Below are positions 33,454 to 42,116 of a stretch of 64,000 nucleotides of DNA, in pieces. Each line of letters starts with the position of its first letter. The first letter of the stretch is position 1. Both the position numbers and the translations under genes were made by a program. This stretch comes from Halopiger xanaduensis SH-6 (GTDB lineage Archaea > Halobacteriota > Halobacteria > Halobacteriales > Natrialbaceae): the NCBI RefSeq assembly GCF_000217715.1, contig NC_015666.1:2616270-2680269 (forward strand), read 5' to 3'. The notes beneath the pieces are model-generated. The model had not been told where the DNA came from and searched no databases. It saw only the letters and a program-made list of their open reading frames with translations.

Positions 33454-33518
33454 ATGTGCGTTGATTTCATTTTCTCAAAATTAGGAAAAATATAGTATTA
33501 ACCTCAGTTTATGAGGTC

Positions 33519-34424
33519 TTAATTCCTCTCGAGGAGGTTCCGCAAGGAGTCGAGCAGCGAGGCCAGCGGGCCGCGAGCGCCGTCGTCCGCCTCGGCGAGC
33601 TCCTCGGCCCGGCGCTGCTCGCGGAGTTCCTTCAGTTTCTGGGTCTGGTCGTCGACCGTCGCGCTCGAGGTGGTGGTCTTCGTCTCGCCGCCCTTCAGTC
33701 CCTTGAGGCCGGCGACCTGTGCGTCGACGCCGGAGGAGCGGGTGGTCGTCGTGCCGGCGTCGCTGACGTGGACCTCGTCGAACTCGTCTTCGGAGAAGTT
33801 CAGGCGCTTGTGCTCGGTCTTCTCGACCCCGCCCCAGGAGAGTTCGACGTCCTCCATGGCCTCGTCGATGTCCCGCTGGATCTCCTCGTCGGAGTAGGAT
33901 TCGCTCTCCTCGTCGGTCGAGTCGACTTCGACGCGGTCGGCTTCGCGGGCCATGTCGAGGTAGTGGGCGATCAGCGCGGCGCCGGTGGAGGCGGTCAGCC
34001 CCGCGAGGCCGACGGCGTAGGTCGCGGTGACCTCGACGGTGTAGTCGGTCTCGGCCATGAAGTTCCAGTTGTCCGGGTACGCGAAGAGGAACCCGACCGT
34101 CGCCGCGACGGTGACGGCCGCGCCGGCCGTCGAGACGCCGATGGTCTTCCGGTCGGCGGGCAACAGGACGACGACGCCGAGGATCATCGCCGGCAGCGAG
34201 AGCATCCCGAGCGCGTAGGCCGGCTGGACCCACGTGAAGTAGGCCGGATCGGTTCTGCTGAACGTGCTGCTCCAGAGGAAAAGGAGCAGTGCGACGACCG
34301 CCAGTCCGACGCCGCCGAGGAACAGACCGAACCCGAGATAGACGTCGGTCCGGTTCTCCGGCTCGCCGATATAGCGGCGGTAGAGGTCGAAGAGATAGCC
34401 GTCGAGGGGCTGTTCCGCTGGCAT
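33519..34424 (-). CDS. membrane protein next to the actin-like gene (DUF7139-like)
   Basis: The N-terminal 180 residues of this 301-aa protein hold five or six membrane segments (VYLGFGLFLGGVGLAVVALLLF, ALGMLSLPAMILGVVVLL, TIGVSTAGAAVTVAATVGFLFAY, TATYAVGLAGLTASTGAALIAHY). The C-terminal 120 are cytosolic and charged, with EEIQRDIDEAMEDVELSWGG and a Thr/Ser stretch before a final helix. A signal peptide is absent. It lies 98 nt upstream of the actin-like gene on the same strand. A membrane anchor for filaments is an attractive guess but only from position. The DUF7139 label is from memory. Confidence 0.78.
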   Translation of the reverse strand: MPAEQPLDGYLFDLYRRYIGEPENRTDVYLGFGLFLGGVGLAVVALLLFLWSSTFSRTDPAYFTWVQPAYALGMLSLPAMILGVVVLLPADRKTIGVSTAGAAVTVAATVGFLFAYPDNWNFMAETDYTVEVTATYAVGLAGLTASTGAALIAHYLDMAREADRVEVDSTDEESESYSDEEIQRDIDEAMEDVELSWGGVEKTEHKRLNFSEDEFDEVHVSDAGTTTTRSSGVDAQVAGLKGLKGGETKTTTSSATVDDQTQKLKELREQRRAEELAEADDGARGPLASLLDSLRNLLERN

Positions 34425-34631
34425 TAAGGGCTCGTTTACGCTCCAGTACTATGACTGTTGGGTCGCGAACGGATCGTCGCGCCGGCGTCGCTCGCCCGCT
34501 ACCGGGCCGATCGATCGTCGCCGCACACCGGCCCGCGCGCCCGCCGGCTCGAGGTTGGAATTCGCCGGCGGCGACCATCCAGAATCAAGTCGCCCAGTCC
34601 CGCCGCGGCCTCGATGACGAAAAGCGCCGCC

Positions 34632-34638
34632 GTTATAC
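34632..34638 (+). promoter_or_regulatory. TATA-like box of dph2
   Basis: GTTATAC is centred 27 nt before ATG 34662, so the dph2 mRNA should be leaderless. This also supports that start over the long upstream open frame. Confidence 0.5.
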
Positions 34639-34661
34639 GTCCGTGGCCGTTAGGACGGCTA

Positions 34662-35711
34662 ATGAGTCAGGAGTCGGAGTACACCGAGGGGGACCTCCGG
34701 AACACCGGAATGCAACTGCGGCACGACCGCGAGTGGGACTACGAACTCGATCGGATCGTCGACGCGATCGAAGAACGGGACGCCAAAAAGGTCGGGCTGC
34801 AGTTCCCCGAAGGACTGAAGCGGCGCGGCCCAGCCGTCGCCGACGACCTCCGCCAACTCGCGGACGACGACGTCACCTTCATGCTCTCGGGCCAGCCGTG
34901 TTACGGCGCCTGCGACCTCGACACCTATCTGATGAAACGCACCGACGTGTTCGTCCACTTCGGCCACTCGCCGATGAAGAACACGGACAAGGTGATCTAC
35001 GTCCCGCTGTTCTCGAACGTCGAAGTCACGCCGATCATGGAGGAGGCCCTCGACACCCTCGAGCCGCCCGAGGAGACCGAGGGCGTCGGCCTCGTGACGA
35101 CGGCCCAGCACATGAACCGCTACGACGAGATGAGCGCCTTCCTCGAGGAGCGCGGGTACGAGGTCCACAGCCGCCGCGGCGACGAGCGACTGACCCACGA
35201 GGGACAGGTGCTTGGCTGCAACTACGCGAGCGCGGACGTGCCCGCGGATCAAGTCCTGTACGTCGGCGGCGGGAAGTTCCACCCGCTCGGGCTGGCGATG
35301 GAACACCCCGACAAGCACGTCGTCATCGCCGACCCCGTCAACAACGTCGTCACCGTCGCGGACACGGAGAAGTTCATGAAGCAACGGTACGGCGCGGTCC
35401 ACCGCGCGATGGACGCCGAGAAGTGGGGCGTCATCTTCTGCACCAAGATCGGCCAGGGCCGTTGGGAGATCGCCCAGGACATCCTCGAGGACAACGACAA
35501 CGCCTACCTCATCACGATGGACGAGGTGACGCCGGACCGGCTTCGCAACTTCGACATGGACGCGTTCGTCAACACCGGCTGCCCGCGGATCACGACCGAC
35601 GACGGCCCGCAGTTCCACAAGCCGATGCTCACCCCCGGCGAGTACGAGATCGCCGTCGGCAACAAGCCGCTCGACGAGCTCTCTTTCGATACGTTCCACG
35701 GCACCTGGTAA
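34662..35711 (+). CDS. dph2: diphthamide biosynthesis enzyme Dph2
   Basis: Archaeal Dph2 (349 aa) is a noncanonical radical-SAM enzyme that transfers the 3-amino-3-carboxypropyl group to a His of elongation factor 2, the first step of diphthamide synthesis. The three cluster Cys are visible in GQPCYGACD (80 or 84), VLGCNYAS (186) and NTGCPRI (307). VGLQFPEGLKRRG and VYVGGGKFHPLGLAM are typical. The start at 34662 is supported by its promoter and the MSQESEYTEGDLRNTGM N-terminus. No other dph gene is in the window. Confidence 0.93.
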   Translation: MSQESEYTEGDLRNTGMQLRHDREWDYELDRIVDAIEERDAKKVGLQFPEGLKRRGPAVADDLRQLADDDVTFMLSGQPCYGACDLDTYLMKRTDVFVHFGHSPMKNTDKVIYVPLFSNVEVTPIMEEALDTLEPPEETEGVGLVTTAQHMNRYDEMSAFLEERGYEVHSRRGDERLTHEGQVLGCNYASADVPADQVLYVGGGKFHPLGLAMEHPDKHVVIADPVNNVVTVADTEKFMKQRYGAVHRAMDAEKWGVIFCTKIGQGRWEIAQDILEDNDNAYLITMDEVTPDRLRNFDMDAFVNTGCPRITTDDGPQFHKPMLTPGEYEIAVGNKPLDELSFDTFHGTW

Positions 35712-36027
35712 GGCCGACTGGTCGCGATCCGGGACGGCGGATCGTATTGCTGAATTCACGCTTCTCACTTTGACGGATCGACCGGTCGAGATGCAACTAC
35801 TCAATCTTCGATGCAGGTAGAGTTAGCAGTTCGATTGCGGGACGCTCACGACCGATATACTATCACTCGGAATAGTATATACTAGAACTGAGCCGGAAAT
35901 ACAGTTATACTATTCACGGAATTTTAGTTCTATATAGGAGAATTTCAGCGATACGTTCGTAATAAGCCACTGATTCCAAATCTGTTTGGAGGAGTTCTTT
36001 TGCCCGAACGGCACGGACCAGTAGTTG
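35712..36027. promoter_or_regulatory. AT-rich regulatory spacer upstream of the DUF7344 gene
   Basis: The last 190 nt drop sharply in GC. GAATAGTAT (35870-35878) and ATACTATTC (35907-35915) are perfect inverted copies, and CCAAA/TTTGG (35976-35989) forms another. TATA-like stretches occur at 35877-35884 and 35929-35935. An SD-like GGAGGAG at 35988-35994 is too far from the ATG at 36028 to serve it. No gene is found. Confidence 0.5.
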
Positions 36028-36819
36028 ATGAGTAACACAGCGGCCAGCGGACGATCGACGACTGCCCGAAACGACTGCTTCCGGTCGCTTGCGGACGCCA
36101 CCCGACGCGCTCTCCTCCGACTCGTGCACGAGCGATCGCCCGACGGCATCGGGAAAAACGATCTTATCCGCGAGCTCGCGGCGGTAACTGCAGATAAACC
36201 GGTCGACGACGTGACGGATGCGGAGTACCAGCGAGTCGCCGTCGCCTGCCAGCACACGCACCTGCCGACGCTGCTCGAGGCGGGCCTCGTCGCGGAAGCC
36301 GAGAACACCGACACCGACGAAGACGTGATCGTCACGACGGACCACTGGGCATTCGACGAACCCGCGCTCGAGAACGTCATCGCGGGCCGCCTCGACGCAC
36401 CCGCCGCGGAACTCGACACGCTGTTCGACGCCGTCGCCGACTCGCGCCGCCGGCTCGCGCTCTCCGTCCTCGCGGGCAACGCCCGCAGCGACTCCGAGGC
36501 GATGGACCGCGACGCGCTCGCTCGAGCGGTCGCCGCTCGCGAGACCGATGCAGGCGCCGACGACATCGCACAGGAGCACGTCGATGCGGTCTACAGTTCG
36601 CTCGTCCACGTTCACCTGCCGCTTCTCGAGGACGCCGGACTCGTCGCGGTCGCGTCGGACGGCGTCGCCTACGACGGCCATCCCGAACTGCACGTCTCCT
36701 GGATCGGCGACGACGCGATCGACGCGGGCGCGGACGAGACGGCGCTCGCGGAGATCGACATCCAGATCCGCTCGGAGTTCACGATCACCGTCGCCGCCGA
36801 GCAGTCGCTGCGCGAGTAG
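36028..36819 (+). CDS. tandem DUF7344-type winged-helix regulator
   Basis: Two copies of the haloarchaeal DUF7344-like helix-turn-helix unit occupy this 263-aa protein. The first is DCFRSLADATRRALLRLVHERSP through YQRVAVACQHTHLPTLLEAGLV (about 16-95). The second is LDTLFDAVADSRRRLALSVLAGNAR through VYSSLVHVHLPLLEDAGLV (about 130-215). Both share the RR-aL.L and HvHLP.L..aGLV patterns. The unit is a predicted DNA-binding domain often associated with stress or envelope genes. Single-domain versions are more common. The inverted repeats in its own upstream spacer are candidate operators. Confidence 0.82.
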   Translation: MSNTAASGRSTTARNDCFRSLADATRRALLRLVHERSPDGIGKNDLIRELAAVTADKPVDDVTDAEYQRVAVACQHTHLPTLLEAGLVAEAENTDTDEDVIVTTDHWAFDEPALENVIAGRLDAPAAELDTLFDAVADSRRRLALSVLAGNARSDSEAMDRDALARAVAARETDAGADDIAQEHVDAVYSSLVHVHLPLLEDAGLVAVASDGVAYDGHPELHVSWIGDDAIDAGADETALAEIDIQIRSEFTITVAAEQSLRE

Positions 36820-37012
36820 TACCCCTGACGATCTCTTGTCCTTGTCTATCGGCTCGTATCGACTCGAGTCGTCGCGCGGTCGCGGCGCCGGCGACCTCGG
36901 ATCTCGACTTTCTCGTTGCACGGGACGCCGGCGCCCCGCATTTCGCTGCGGTACAGTCACAGTTTTCGAAGAGACAATAACACTTACCCAGTCGGTCCTC
37001 GCACCAACGGGT

Positions 37013-37843
37013 ATGATCCAGAGCGACTGGGGCGATTGGTTCATCCAGCAGATCGAAGACGCGAATCCCGACGGCGTCGCGGTCTGGTACCTCGGCTGCA
37101 ACGGCTTCGTCCTGAAGGACAGCGAAGGGACGACCATCTACATTGACCCGTACCTCGGCCTCGGCAACCCGCCGCGGACCGTGCGGATGATCCCCGTCCC
37201 GTTCACGCCCGGCGACGTCGAAACCGCCGACGCGGTGCTGGCGACCCACGAGCACACCGACCACGTCGACGGGCCCAGCCAGGCGCCGATCCTCGAGAAC
37301 ACGGGCGCGACCTTCTACGGCGCCGACGACAGCCTCGCGGTCGCGCGCGAAGAAAACTGGACCGACGAGTGGGACGTCGACGGCGACCAGTTCGCCGAAG
37401 TCAGCGAGGGCGACACCCTCGAAATCGGCGCGTTCACCGTCCACGTCGAGGAGGCGTACGACCCCGACGCGACCCACCCGGTGAGCTACGTCGTCGAGCA
37501 CGAGGCCGGCACGGTCTTCCACGGCGGCGACACGAAACCGAGCGACGAGTTCGCCCGCATCGGCGACGAGTACGACATCGACCTCGGAATTCTCGCGTTC
37601 GGCACCGTCGGGATGATCCCGGACAAGGAGACCCTCGAGCCGAAGCGAACGCGCTGGTACAACGACGAGAACCAGATCGTCGAGGCGGCCGACGACCTCG
37701 CGCTCGAGCGACTCCTGCCGAGCCACTGGGACATGTGGCGCGGCCTCACGTCGGATCCGAAGGTGCTCCACCACCACGCGAAGAGCTTCGAGCACCCCCG
37801 CGAACTGGAGCTCGTCGAGATCGGCGATCGCGTCGAACTCTAG
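37013..37843 (+). CDS. MBL-fold metallo-hydrolase (UlaG-like)
   Basis: The metallo-beta-lactamase metal motif THEHTDHVDG (HxHxDH, near residues 79-88) and the later histidines in HGGDTKPSDEF and LPSHWDMWRG mark a two-metal hydrolase of 276 aa. The N-terminus (VAVWYLGCNGFVLKDSEGTTIYIDPYLGLG) resembles UlaG, which opens lactones of ascorbate 6-phosphate. The natural substrate here is not deducible. The ATG at 37013 has an AT-rich ATAACACTTACC block about 28 nt upstream. It is monocistronic. Confidence 0.87.
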   Translation: MIQSDWGDWFIQQIEDANPDGVAVWYLGCNGFVLKDSEGTTIYIDPYLGLGNPPRTVRMIPVPFTPGDVETADAVLATHEHTDHVDGPSQAPILENTGATFYGADDSLAVAREENWTDEWDVDGDQFAEVSEGDTLEIGAFTVHVEEAYDPDATHPVSYVVEHEAGTVFHGGDTKPSDEFARIGDEYDIDLGILAFGTVGMIPDKETLEPKRTRWYNDENQIVEAADDLALERLLPSHWDMWRGLTSDPKVLHHHAKSFEHPRELELVEIGDRVEL

Positions 37844-37878
37844 ATCGGTTCGTGAACTAAATTTGATATTCTCCCGTA

Positions 37879-37891
37879 GTATTTATAATAA
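37879..37891 (+). promoter_or_regulatory. TATA-like box of the acidic coiled-coil gene
   Basis: GTATTTATAATAA ends 22 nt before ATG 37913; TTTATAA inside it is centred 28 nt upstream. It is one of the strongest TATA matches in the window. Confidence 0.6.
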
Positions 37892-37912
37892 TGGTGGGGC
37901 AACGTTGCTCGC

Positions 37913-39898
37913 ATGAGTAGCACCGCCGATACGGACGAGGTTATCGAGGTCAGCGCTGACGGACTATCAGTCCGGAAGACGTTTACGGCGGACGAGTTTC
38001 CGGTCCCCGCGATCCGGTTCGAAATCGACTCCGAACGCGAGAGTCAGGTCGATTTTCGACTGTCCGAGGACATCCCCGACTCGTTCCCGATGGACAAGGT
38101 CGGCTTCCACCCCGACTATCACAGCGACGACTGGACGGCGTTTCAGGACAACCACGTCGAGTTTACCGGCACGCTCGAGCCCGGCGAAACGCTCGTCACG
38201 GTCTACGGGATTCGGATCGACGACGAGAGCACGGCCGAGGAGTTCCTCACCGAGCCGACGGTCGTCGAGGTAAGCGCCGAGGAACAGCGGACCACCGACG
38301 GCGACGAGATCGACGACGGCGTCATCGGCAGCATCGTCTCGGAGGACCGCAACCAAGCCGTCAGAGATATGCTCTCCGGCGACTCGGCCTCCGTTCCCGG
38401 CCTCGACGCCGCCGAGGGGGCCGACGACGACTCGAGTGCAGACGAGTCCGCGGCGGATGCGTCCGCGACCGCCGACACGGAAGACGCCGCCGAAGACGAC
38501 GAAACCGAGAGCGCTGTTCCCGAGGCCGACGACGACTCCGACGAGAACGGGCTCGATCTCGACCTCAGCGGCGTCGAAACCGATCCGGCAGAAGGTGCCG
38601 ACGAAGATGGCGAGGACGAGGAAGGAGACGCACCCGACATCGACCTCGGCTTCGAAGAGGAGGAGATCCCCGAACCGGCCGACTCGGACGAGACCGCCGA
38701 TCCGCTCGCGGAACCGGACGACGGTGAAGACCTCGATCTGGATCTGGACCTCGACGCCGATTCCGACGTGGACGGCGAGGACGAAGCCGAAAGCGAGGCC
38801 GAGCCGGACGCCGATATCGACCTCGGACTCGAGGACGAGACCGAAGCGGCGGATGCCGATCTCGAGGACGAAGCGGCGGACGTCGACGAGGAGGAGGCCG
38901 CAGCAACCGATCCGGACGAGGAACCCGAATCCGTGGTCGAGCCGGCATCCGAATCCGCATCCGAGGACGGCAAGGACCTCGAGGACAGCGGTACTGATGA
39001 CACCGAGGACGGCGACGTCGACGCGGACGACGTGACGGACACGGACGACGAAGAAGTCACACCGGACGAAACCACGACGGAGACGACCGAACCGGCCGCT
39101 GCGACGGCCACGACGGACGAATCGGGACCGGAAGCTGAATCGGCCGCCGAATCCAGTTCCGAATCCGAGCCCGAGACTGTAGCCGAACCCGAACCCGGCT
39201 CCGAACCGGTACTCGAGGGAACCCTCGCCGAACGACTCGCGAGCGAGATCCGCAACGGCGAGGTCGACGAGGACGAACTCGAGGTGCTCCGCGCCGAACT
39301 CGCCACCGAACCGGAACTGAGCGCCCCCGAACTGGCGAAGCTCGACCACCTCCAGTCTCGCGTCGAGGAGGTCGCCGCCTACACCGAGGCTCTCGAGACG
39401 TTCCTCGGCGAGAACGGTACCGGCGAGCAACTCATCGAGGACTTCCGGTCGGAGGTGGCGGACGTACAGGACGAACTCGCGTCGATGGACGACCGCCTCG
39501 CGGACACCGAATCGCAGGTCGACGACGTCGAAACCGAAATCGACACGCTCACCGAGTGGACGACCGACCTCGAGGACGAACTCTCCGATCTCGACCACCT
39601 TCCGGAAACGGTCGACTCGCTGACTGACCGGACCGACGACGTCGAAGACGAGATCGAAACGGTGGCCGACGACGTCAGCGCGCTCGAAACCGGCCTCGAG
39701 ACCGTCGAATCGGACGTCGAAACGGTCGCGGACGACGTCGATGCGGTCGAAACTGATGTCGACGACCTCTCCGAGGACCTCAGCGCCGTCGAAGACGACG
39801 TCGAGAGCGTCGAATCCGACCTCGAGGACGTCCGCGAGGAGATCACGGACATTCAGGAGTGGCGCAACCAGCTCGGCTCGATGTTCGCGGACAACTGA
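37913..39898 (+). CDS. long acidic protein with disordered centre and coiled-coil tail
   Basis: Residues 1-125 of this 661-aa protein form a folded-looking beta-rich domain (VIEVSADGLSVRKTFTADEF; LEPGETLVTVYGIRI). Residues about 130-430 are extremely Asp/Glu/Ser-rich with short repeats such as DLDLDLDAD and DIDLG, and are probably disordered. From 440 on there is a helical region followed by a heptad-type coiled coil with repeating DDVETEIDTL, DDVEDEIETV, SDVETVADDV units (about 500-655). No signal or membrane segment is seen. It could be a scaffold or chromosome/cytoskeleton-associated protein. I do not know a function. Confidence 0.83.
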   Translation: MSSTADTDEVIEVSADGLSVRKTFTADEFPVPAIRFEIDSERESQVDFRLSEDIPDSFPMDKVGFHPDYHSDDWTAFQDNHVEFTGTLEPGETLVTVYGIRIDDESTAEEFLTEPTVVEVSAEEQRTTDGDEIDDGVIGSIVSEDRNQAVRDMLSGDSASVPGLDAAEGADDDSSADESAADASATADTEDAAEDDETESAVPEADDDSDENGLDLDLSGVETDPAEGADEDGEDEEGDAPDIDLGFEEEEIPEPADSDETADPLAEPDDGEDLDLDLDLDADSDVDGEDEAESEAEPDADIDLGLEDETEAADADLEDEAADVDEEEAAATDPDEEPESVVEPASESASEDGKDLEDSGTDDTEDGDVDADDVTDTDDEEVTPDETTTETTEPAAATATTDESGPEAESAAESSSESEPETVAEPEPGSEPVLEGTLAERLASEIRNGEVDEDELEVLRAELATEPELSAPELAKLDHLQSRVEEVAAYTEALETFLGENGTGEQLIEDFRSEVADVQDELASMDDRLADTESQVDDVETEIDTLTEWTTDLEDELSDLDHLPETVDSLTDRTDDVEDEIETVADDVSALETGLETVESDVETVADDVDAVETDVDDLSEDLSAVEDDVESVESDLEDVREEITDIQEWRNQLGSMFADN

Positions 39899-39950
39899 CG
39901 GCCGGCGGTTGACGACCGACGAGAGGCAGCGATAGCCGAAAACACAACTC

Positions 39951-39958
39951 GTTTATCC
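39951..39958 (+). promoter_or_regulatory. TATA-like box of the HisG-fold gene
   Basis: GTTTATCC is centred 27 nt before ATG 39981, implying a leaderless start separate from the preceding gene. Confidence 0.5.
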
Positions 39959-39980
39959 GTCGCCGGTCGAGCACTGCTCG

Positions 39981-40928
39981 ATGGGCGAGACGATTCCGAT
40001 CGCCGTTCCCAGGAAAGGACGCCCCCTCGAGTCGGTACTCGACCGACTCGCGCGGCGGCTCAACGTGCCCGACCTCGCGGACGAGATTGCTTCCACGCTC
40101 CGCCACGAGAAGGCCGTCACGAAAGGCGACCTCGAACCCGACGAGGAGAACGTCTACCATCGTCTCGCCGACTACAGCAGCGCCGACGAGCCGACCGAAC
40201 CCGAGTACACCTTGCTGCGGGACGCCCGCGCCGGGAAACCCCGGCGGATCGTCTTCGACAGCGTCACGATCCCGCTCGAGGACGTCGACGCGATCGACGT
40301 CGACGGCGACGCCGCGATCCAACTCGTCGGCCGCGAGGAACCGTTCCGAGCGCTTCGCACCCACGAGTTCGCGCTCGGGTTCGACAGCGCCGACCTCGTC
40401 TTGGAGGAGGTCGTCGAACTCCGGCCCGAGCCGCTCGACCGGATCGCCGACATCAACGCCCGCATCGATCCCGCCGACACCGACGTCCGCGTCGTCACCG
40501 GTCTCGGAGATACCGTCTATCACACGCTGATGGCCGCGCCCGAGGTCGCTCCCGCCGACGACTCGCTCGACCGCGACTTCCTCGAGCGCTACGAGGGCCC
40601 ACTGTGTATCGAACCCCGGTACGAGCGGCTCGTCCAGGCCGTCCTCGGGACCCGAACGCTCGACGGCGTGGAGTTTCGCTACCCCGCGGAAGGCCGGGAG
40701 GAGGAGGCGGCAATCGCTAACACGGGGCTCGGCGTCTACCTCACCGTGACCGGCTCGACCGCCCGCGAACACGGTCTTTTGCTGGGCGAGCAGTTGTTCC
40801 CCAGCGAAACCGTGCTGCTCGAGAACACTTCCGAACTGCGCAAGACGGACGCAGCGGCGACCGTCCGCTCCTTACTGGACGGCGACGATCTCGAGACGGA
40901 ACTCGCCGTCGACGGAGTCTCGCAGTAA
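39981..40928 (+). CDS. HisG-fold (ATP phosphoribosyltransferase-like) protein, role unknown
   Basis: The N-terminus of this 315-aa protein, TIPIAVPRKGRPLESVLDRL (residues 4-23), resembles the HisG opening strand. The C-terminal region LCIEPRYERLVQAVL (208-222) and ANTGLGVYLTVTGSTAREHGL (246-265) match the HisG pattern of an R.AT-type strand and a ribose-phosphate loop with TGST followed by a helix. FALGFDSADLVLEEV (130-144) matches the LGFG region. The middle is longer and more acidic than in HisG, and no his gene is near. It may be a divergent paralogue with another substrate. Motif matching by eye only. Confidence 0.5.
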   Translation: MGETIPIAVPRKGRPLESVLDRLARRLNVPDLADEIASTLRHEKAVTKGDLEPDEENVYHRLADYSSADEPTEPEYTLLRDARAGKPRRIVFDSVTIPLEDVDAIDVDGDAAIQLVGREEPFRALRTHEFALGFDSADLVLEEVVELRPEPLDRIADINARIDPADTDVRVVTGLGDTVYHTLMAAPEVAPADDSLDRDFLERYEGPLCIEPRYERLVQAVLGTRTLDGVEFRYPAEGREEEAAIANTGLGVYLTVTGSTAREHGLLLGEQLFPSETVLLENTSELRKTDAAATVRSLLDGDDLETELAVDGVSQ

Positions 40929-40955
40929 CGGTCCCGTGCCGGAACTCGACTCACG

Positions 40956-41654
40956 TTAAGGCTGACTCGCCAGCGGCACGACGTAGGACTCGACGAAGTC
41001 GATCAGCCGCTCGACCAACTCCGCTCGATCGACGAAGTAGCGGAATCGGAGATCGTACGCGTCGTCCATCTCGTCGATCGACGCGCTGCTGAACCGCGGT
41101 TCGTAGACGGTTCCGGACTCGCCGCTCGCTTTCTCGGCTTCCGCGAAGATACAGAACGTCCGCGGATCGCGCAGTCGCAGGTCCGCATCGCGGAGCCGGA
41201 AGTGCTCGGGGATCGCGCCGGCTTCGGCCCCGGCGCCCGTCGTGAGTCCGGCCTTCGTGAAGACGAACGCGTTCCCGGCGCTCGCCTTCGCGAACGCCAC
41301 CGACTGATCGATGACCGGCATCCCCGGCTCCTCGAGGGCCTGCCGTTCCGCCTCGCGTCTGGTCGGGATCTCGATGTCGCTCGCGATGAACGCCGTCGTC
41401 CCGGTTTCGGCCGACACGCGGTCGCAGATCGTCCGCAGCGTCGCTTCGATCGCGTCGGGCGCGGCACCGTTCCTCCGCGGGGCGAGCGGATCGGGCGGCA
41501 ACGGGTAATCGTCGTCCGGATACAGATAGGCGGGATCGAGCAGGCGGTACGGCCCCATGAGGAAGACGAAGACGTCGTCCCGATCAGCGTCGGGAAGCGA
41601 CCGAGTGATCCACTCCTCGATCGGCCGCCCCTCGTACTCCGTGAGCGCGGTCAT
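40956..41654 (-). CDS. DUF7509-like protein, possibly NDT/TIR-like
   Basis: This 232-aa soluble protein starts a Rossmann-like unit with VFVFLMGPYRLLD (residues 28-40), like the first strand and loop of nucleoside deoxyribosyltransferases. TTAFIASDIEIPTRREAERQAL (86-107) and NAFVFTKAGLTTGAGAEAGAI (128-148) follow. The GAGAEAG site aligns with the catalytic Glu loop of that fold. A C-terminal helix with FRYFVDRAELVERLIDFVESYV ends it. The family label is recalled, not checked. It is divergent from a winged-helix regulator gene; a defence or nucleotide-metabolic role is possible. Confidence 0.65.
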   Translation of the reverse strand: MTALTEYEGRPIEEWITRSLPDADRDDVFVFLMGPYRLLDPAYLYPDDDYPLPPDPLAPRRNGAAPDAIEATLRTICDRVSAETGTTAFIASDIEIPTRREAERQALEEPGMPVIDQSVAFAKASAGNAFVFTKAGLTTGAGAEAGAIPEHFRLRDADLRLRDPRTFCIFAEAEKASGESGTVYEPRFSSASIDEMDDAYDLRFRYFVDRAELVERLIDFVESYVVPLASQP

Positions 41655-41750
41655 CCCTCGTCAGTCCAAACGGACGACAGTTAAAGTTCGTTTCAGAAGT
41701 TCGTCTTAACGTCGATTAAGTCTAAGTAGGTCGAGTCCGTATCCTCGCCT
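41655..41750. promoter_or_regulatory. shared divergent promoter region
   Basis: The minus strand carries CTTTAA (41686-41681) about 29 nt before ATG 41654. The plus strand carries GATTAAGTCTAAGTAGG (41712-41728) before ATG 41751. The two genes thus start back to back within 96 nt, and a regulator bound here could control both. Confidence 0.5.
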
Positions 41751-42116
41751 ATGAGCGAACGAGAGACGCCACGAAACGAACGCTCCGCCGCGCGAGAACG
41801 CGTCGAATCGGATCTCCTCGCCGGCACCCTCGACCTCGAGCGAGAGGCGAACCGGCTGCAGGTGATGGGCGAACCCACGCGGTTTACCATCCTCTACCTG
41901 CTCGCCGAGGAGGGGCGGCTTCGAAGCGGTGAACTCGCGGACCTGCTCGACCGACGGCAAAACGATCTGTACCACCACCTCAACACGCTCGAGGATGCGG
42001 GACTCGTCGGGAAATTCCGCGACGGCAGCAGTCGGGTGTACGAACTGTCGCCGCTGGCCGAAGGATTCGTTCCGCAGATATTCGATGCAGTCGGGGCGCG
42101 CGCCGAGGCGGTGTAG
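41751..42116 (+). CDS. ArsR-type winged-helix regulator
   Basis: This 121-aa single-domain winged helix has EANRLQVMGEPTRFTILYLLAEEGRL, the recognition helix ELADLLDRRQNDLYHHLNTLEDAGLV and the wing KFRDGSSRVYELSPLAEGF. The first 35 residues are charged and acidic. ArsR-like proteins usually repress and release on metal or stress signals; no metal-binding Cys pair is visible, so the signal is likely different. It faces the DUF7509-like gene across a 96-nt promoter region. Confidence 0.85.
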   Translation: MSERETPRNERSAARERVESDLLAGTLDLEREANRLQVMGEPTRFTILYLLAEEGRLRSGELADLLDRRQNDLYHHLNTLEDAGLVGKFRDGSSRVYELSPLAEGFVPQIFDAVGARAEAV

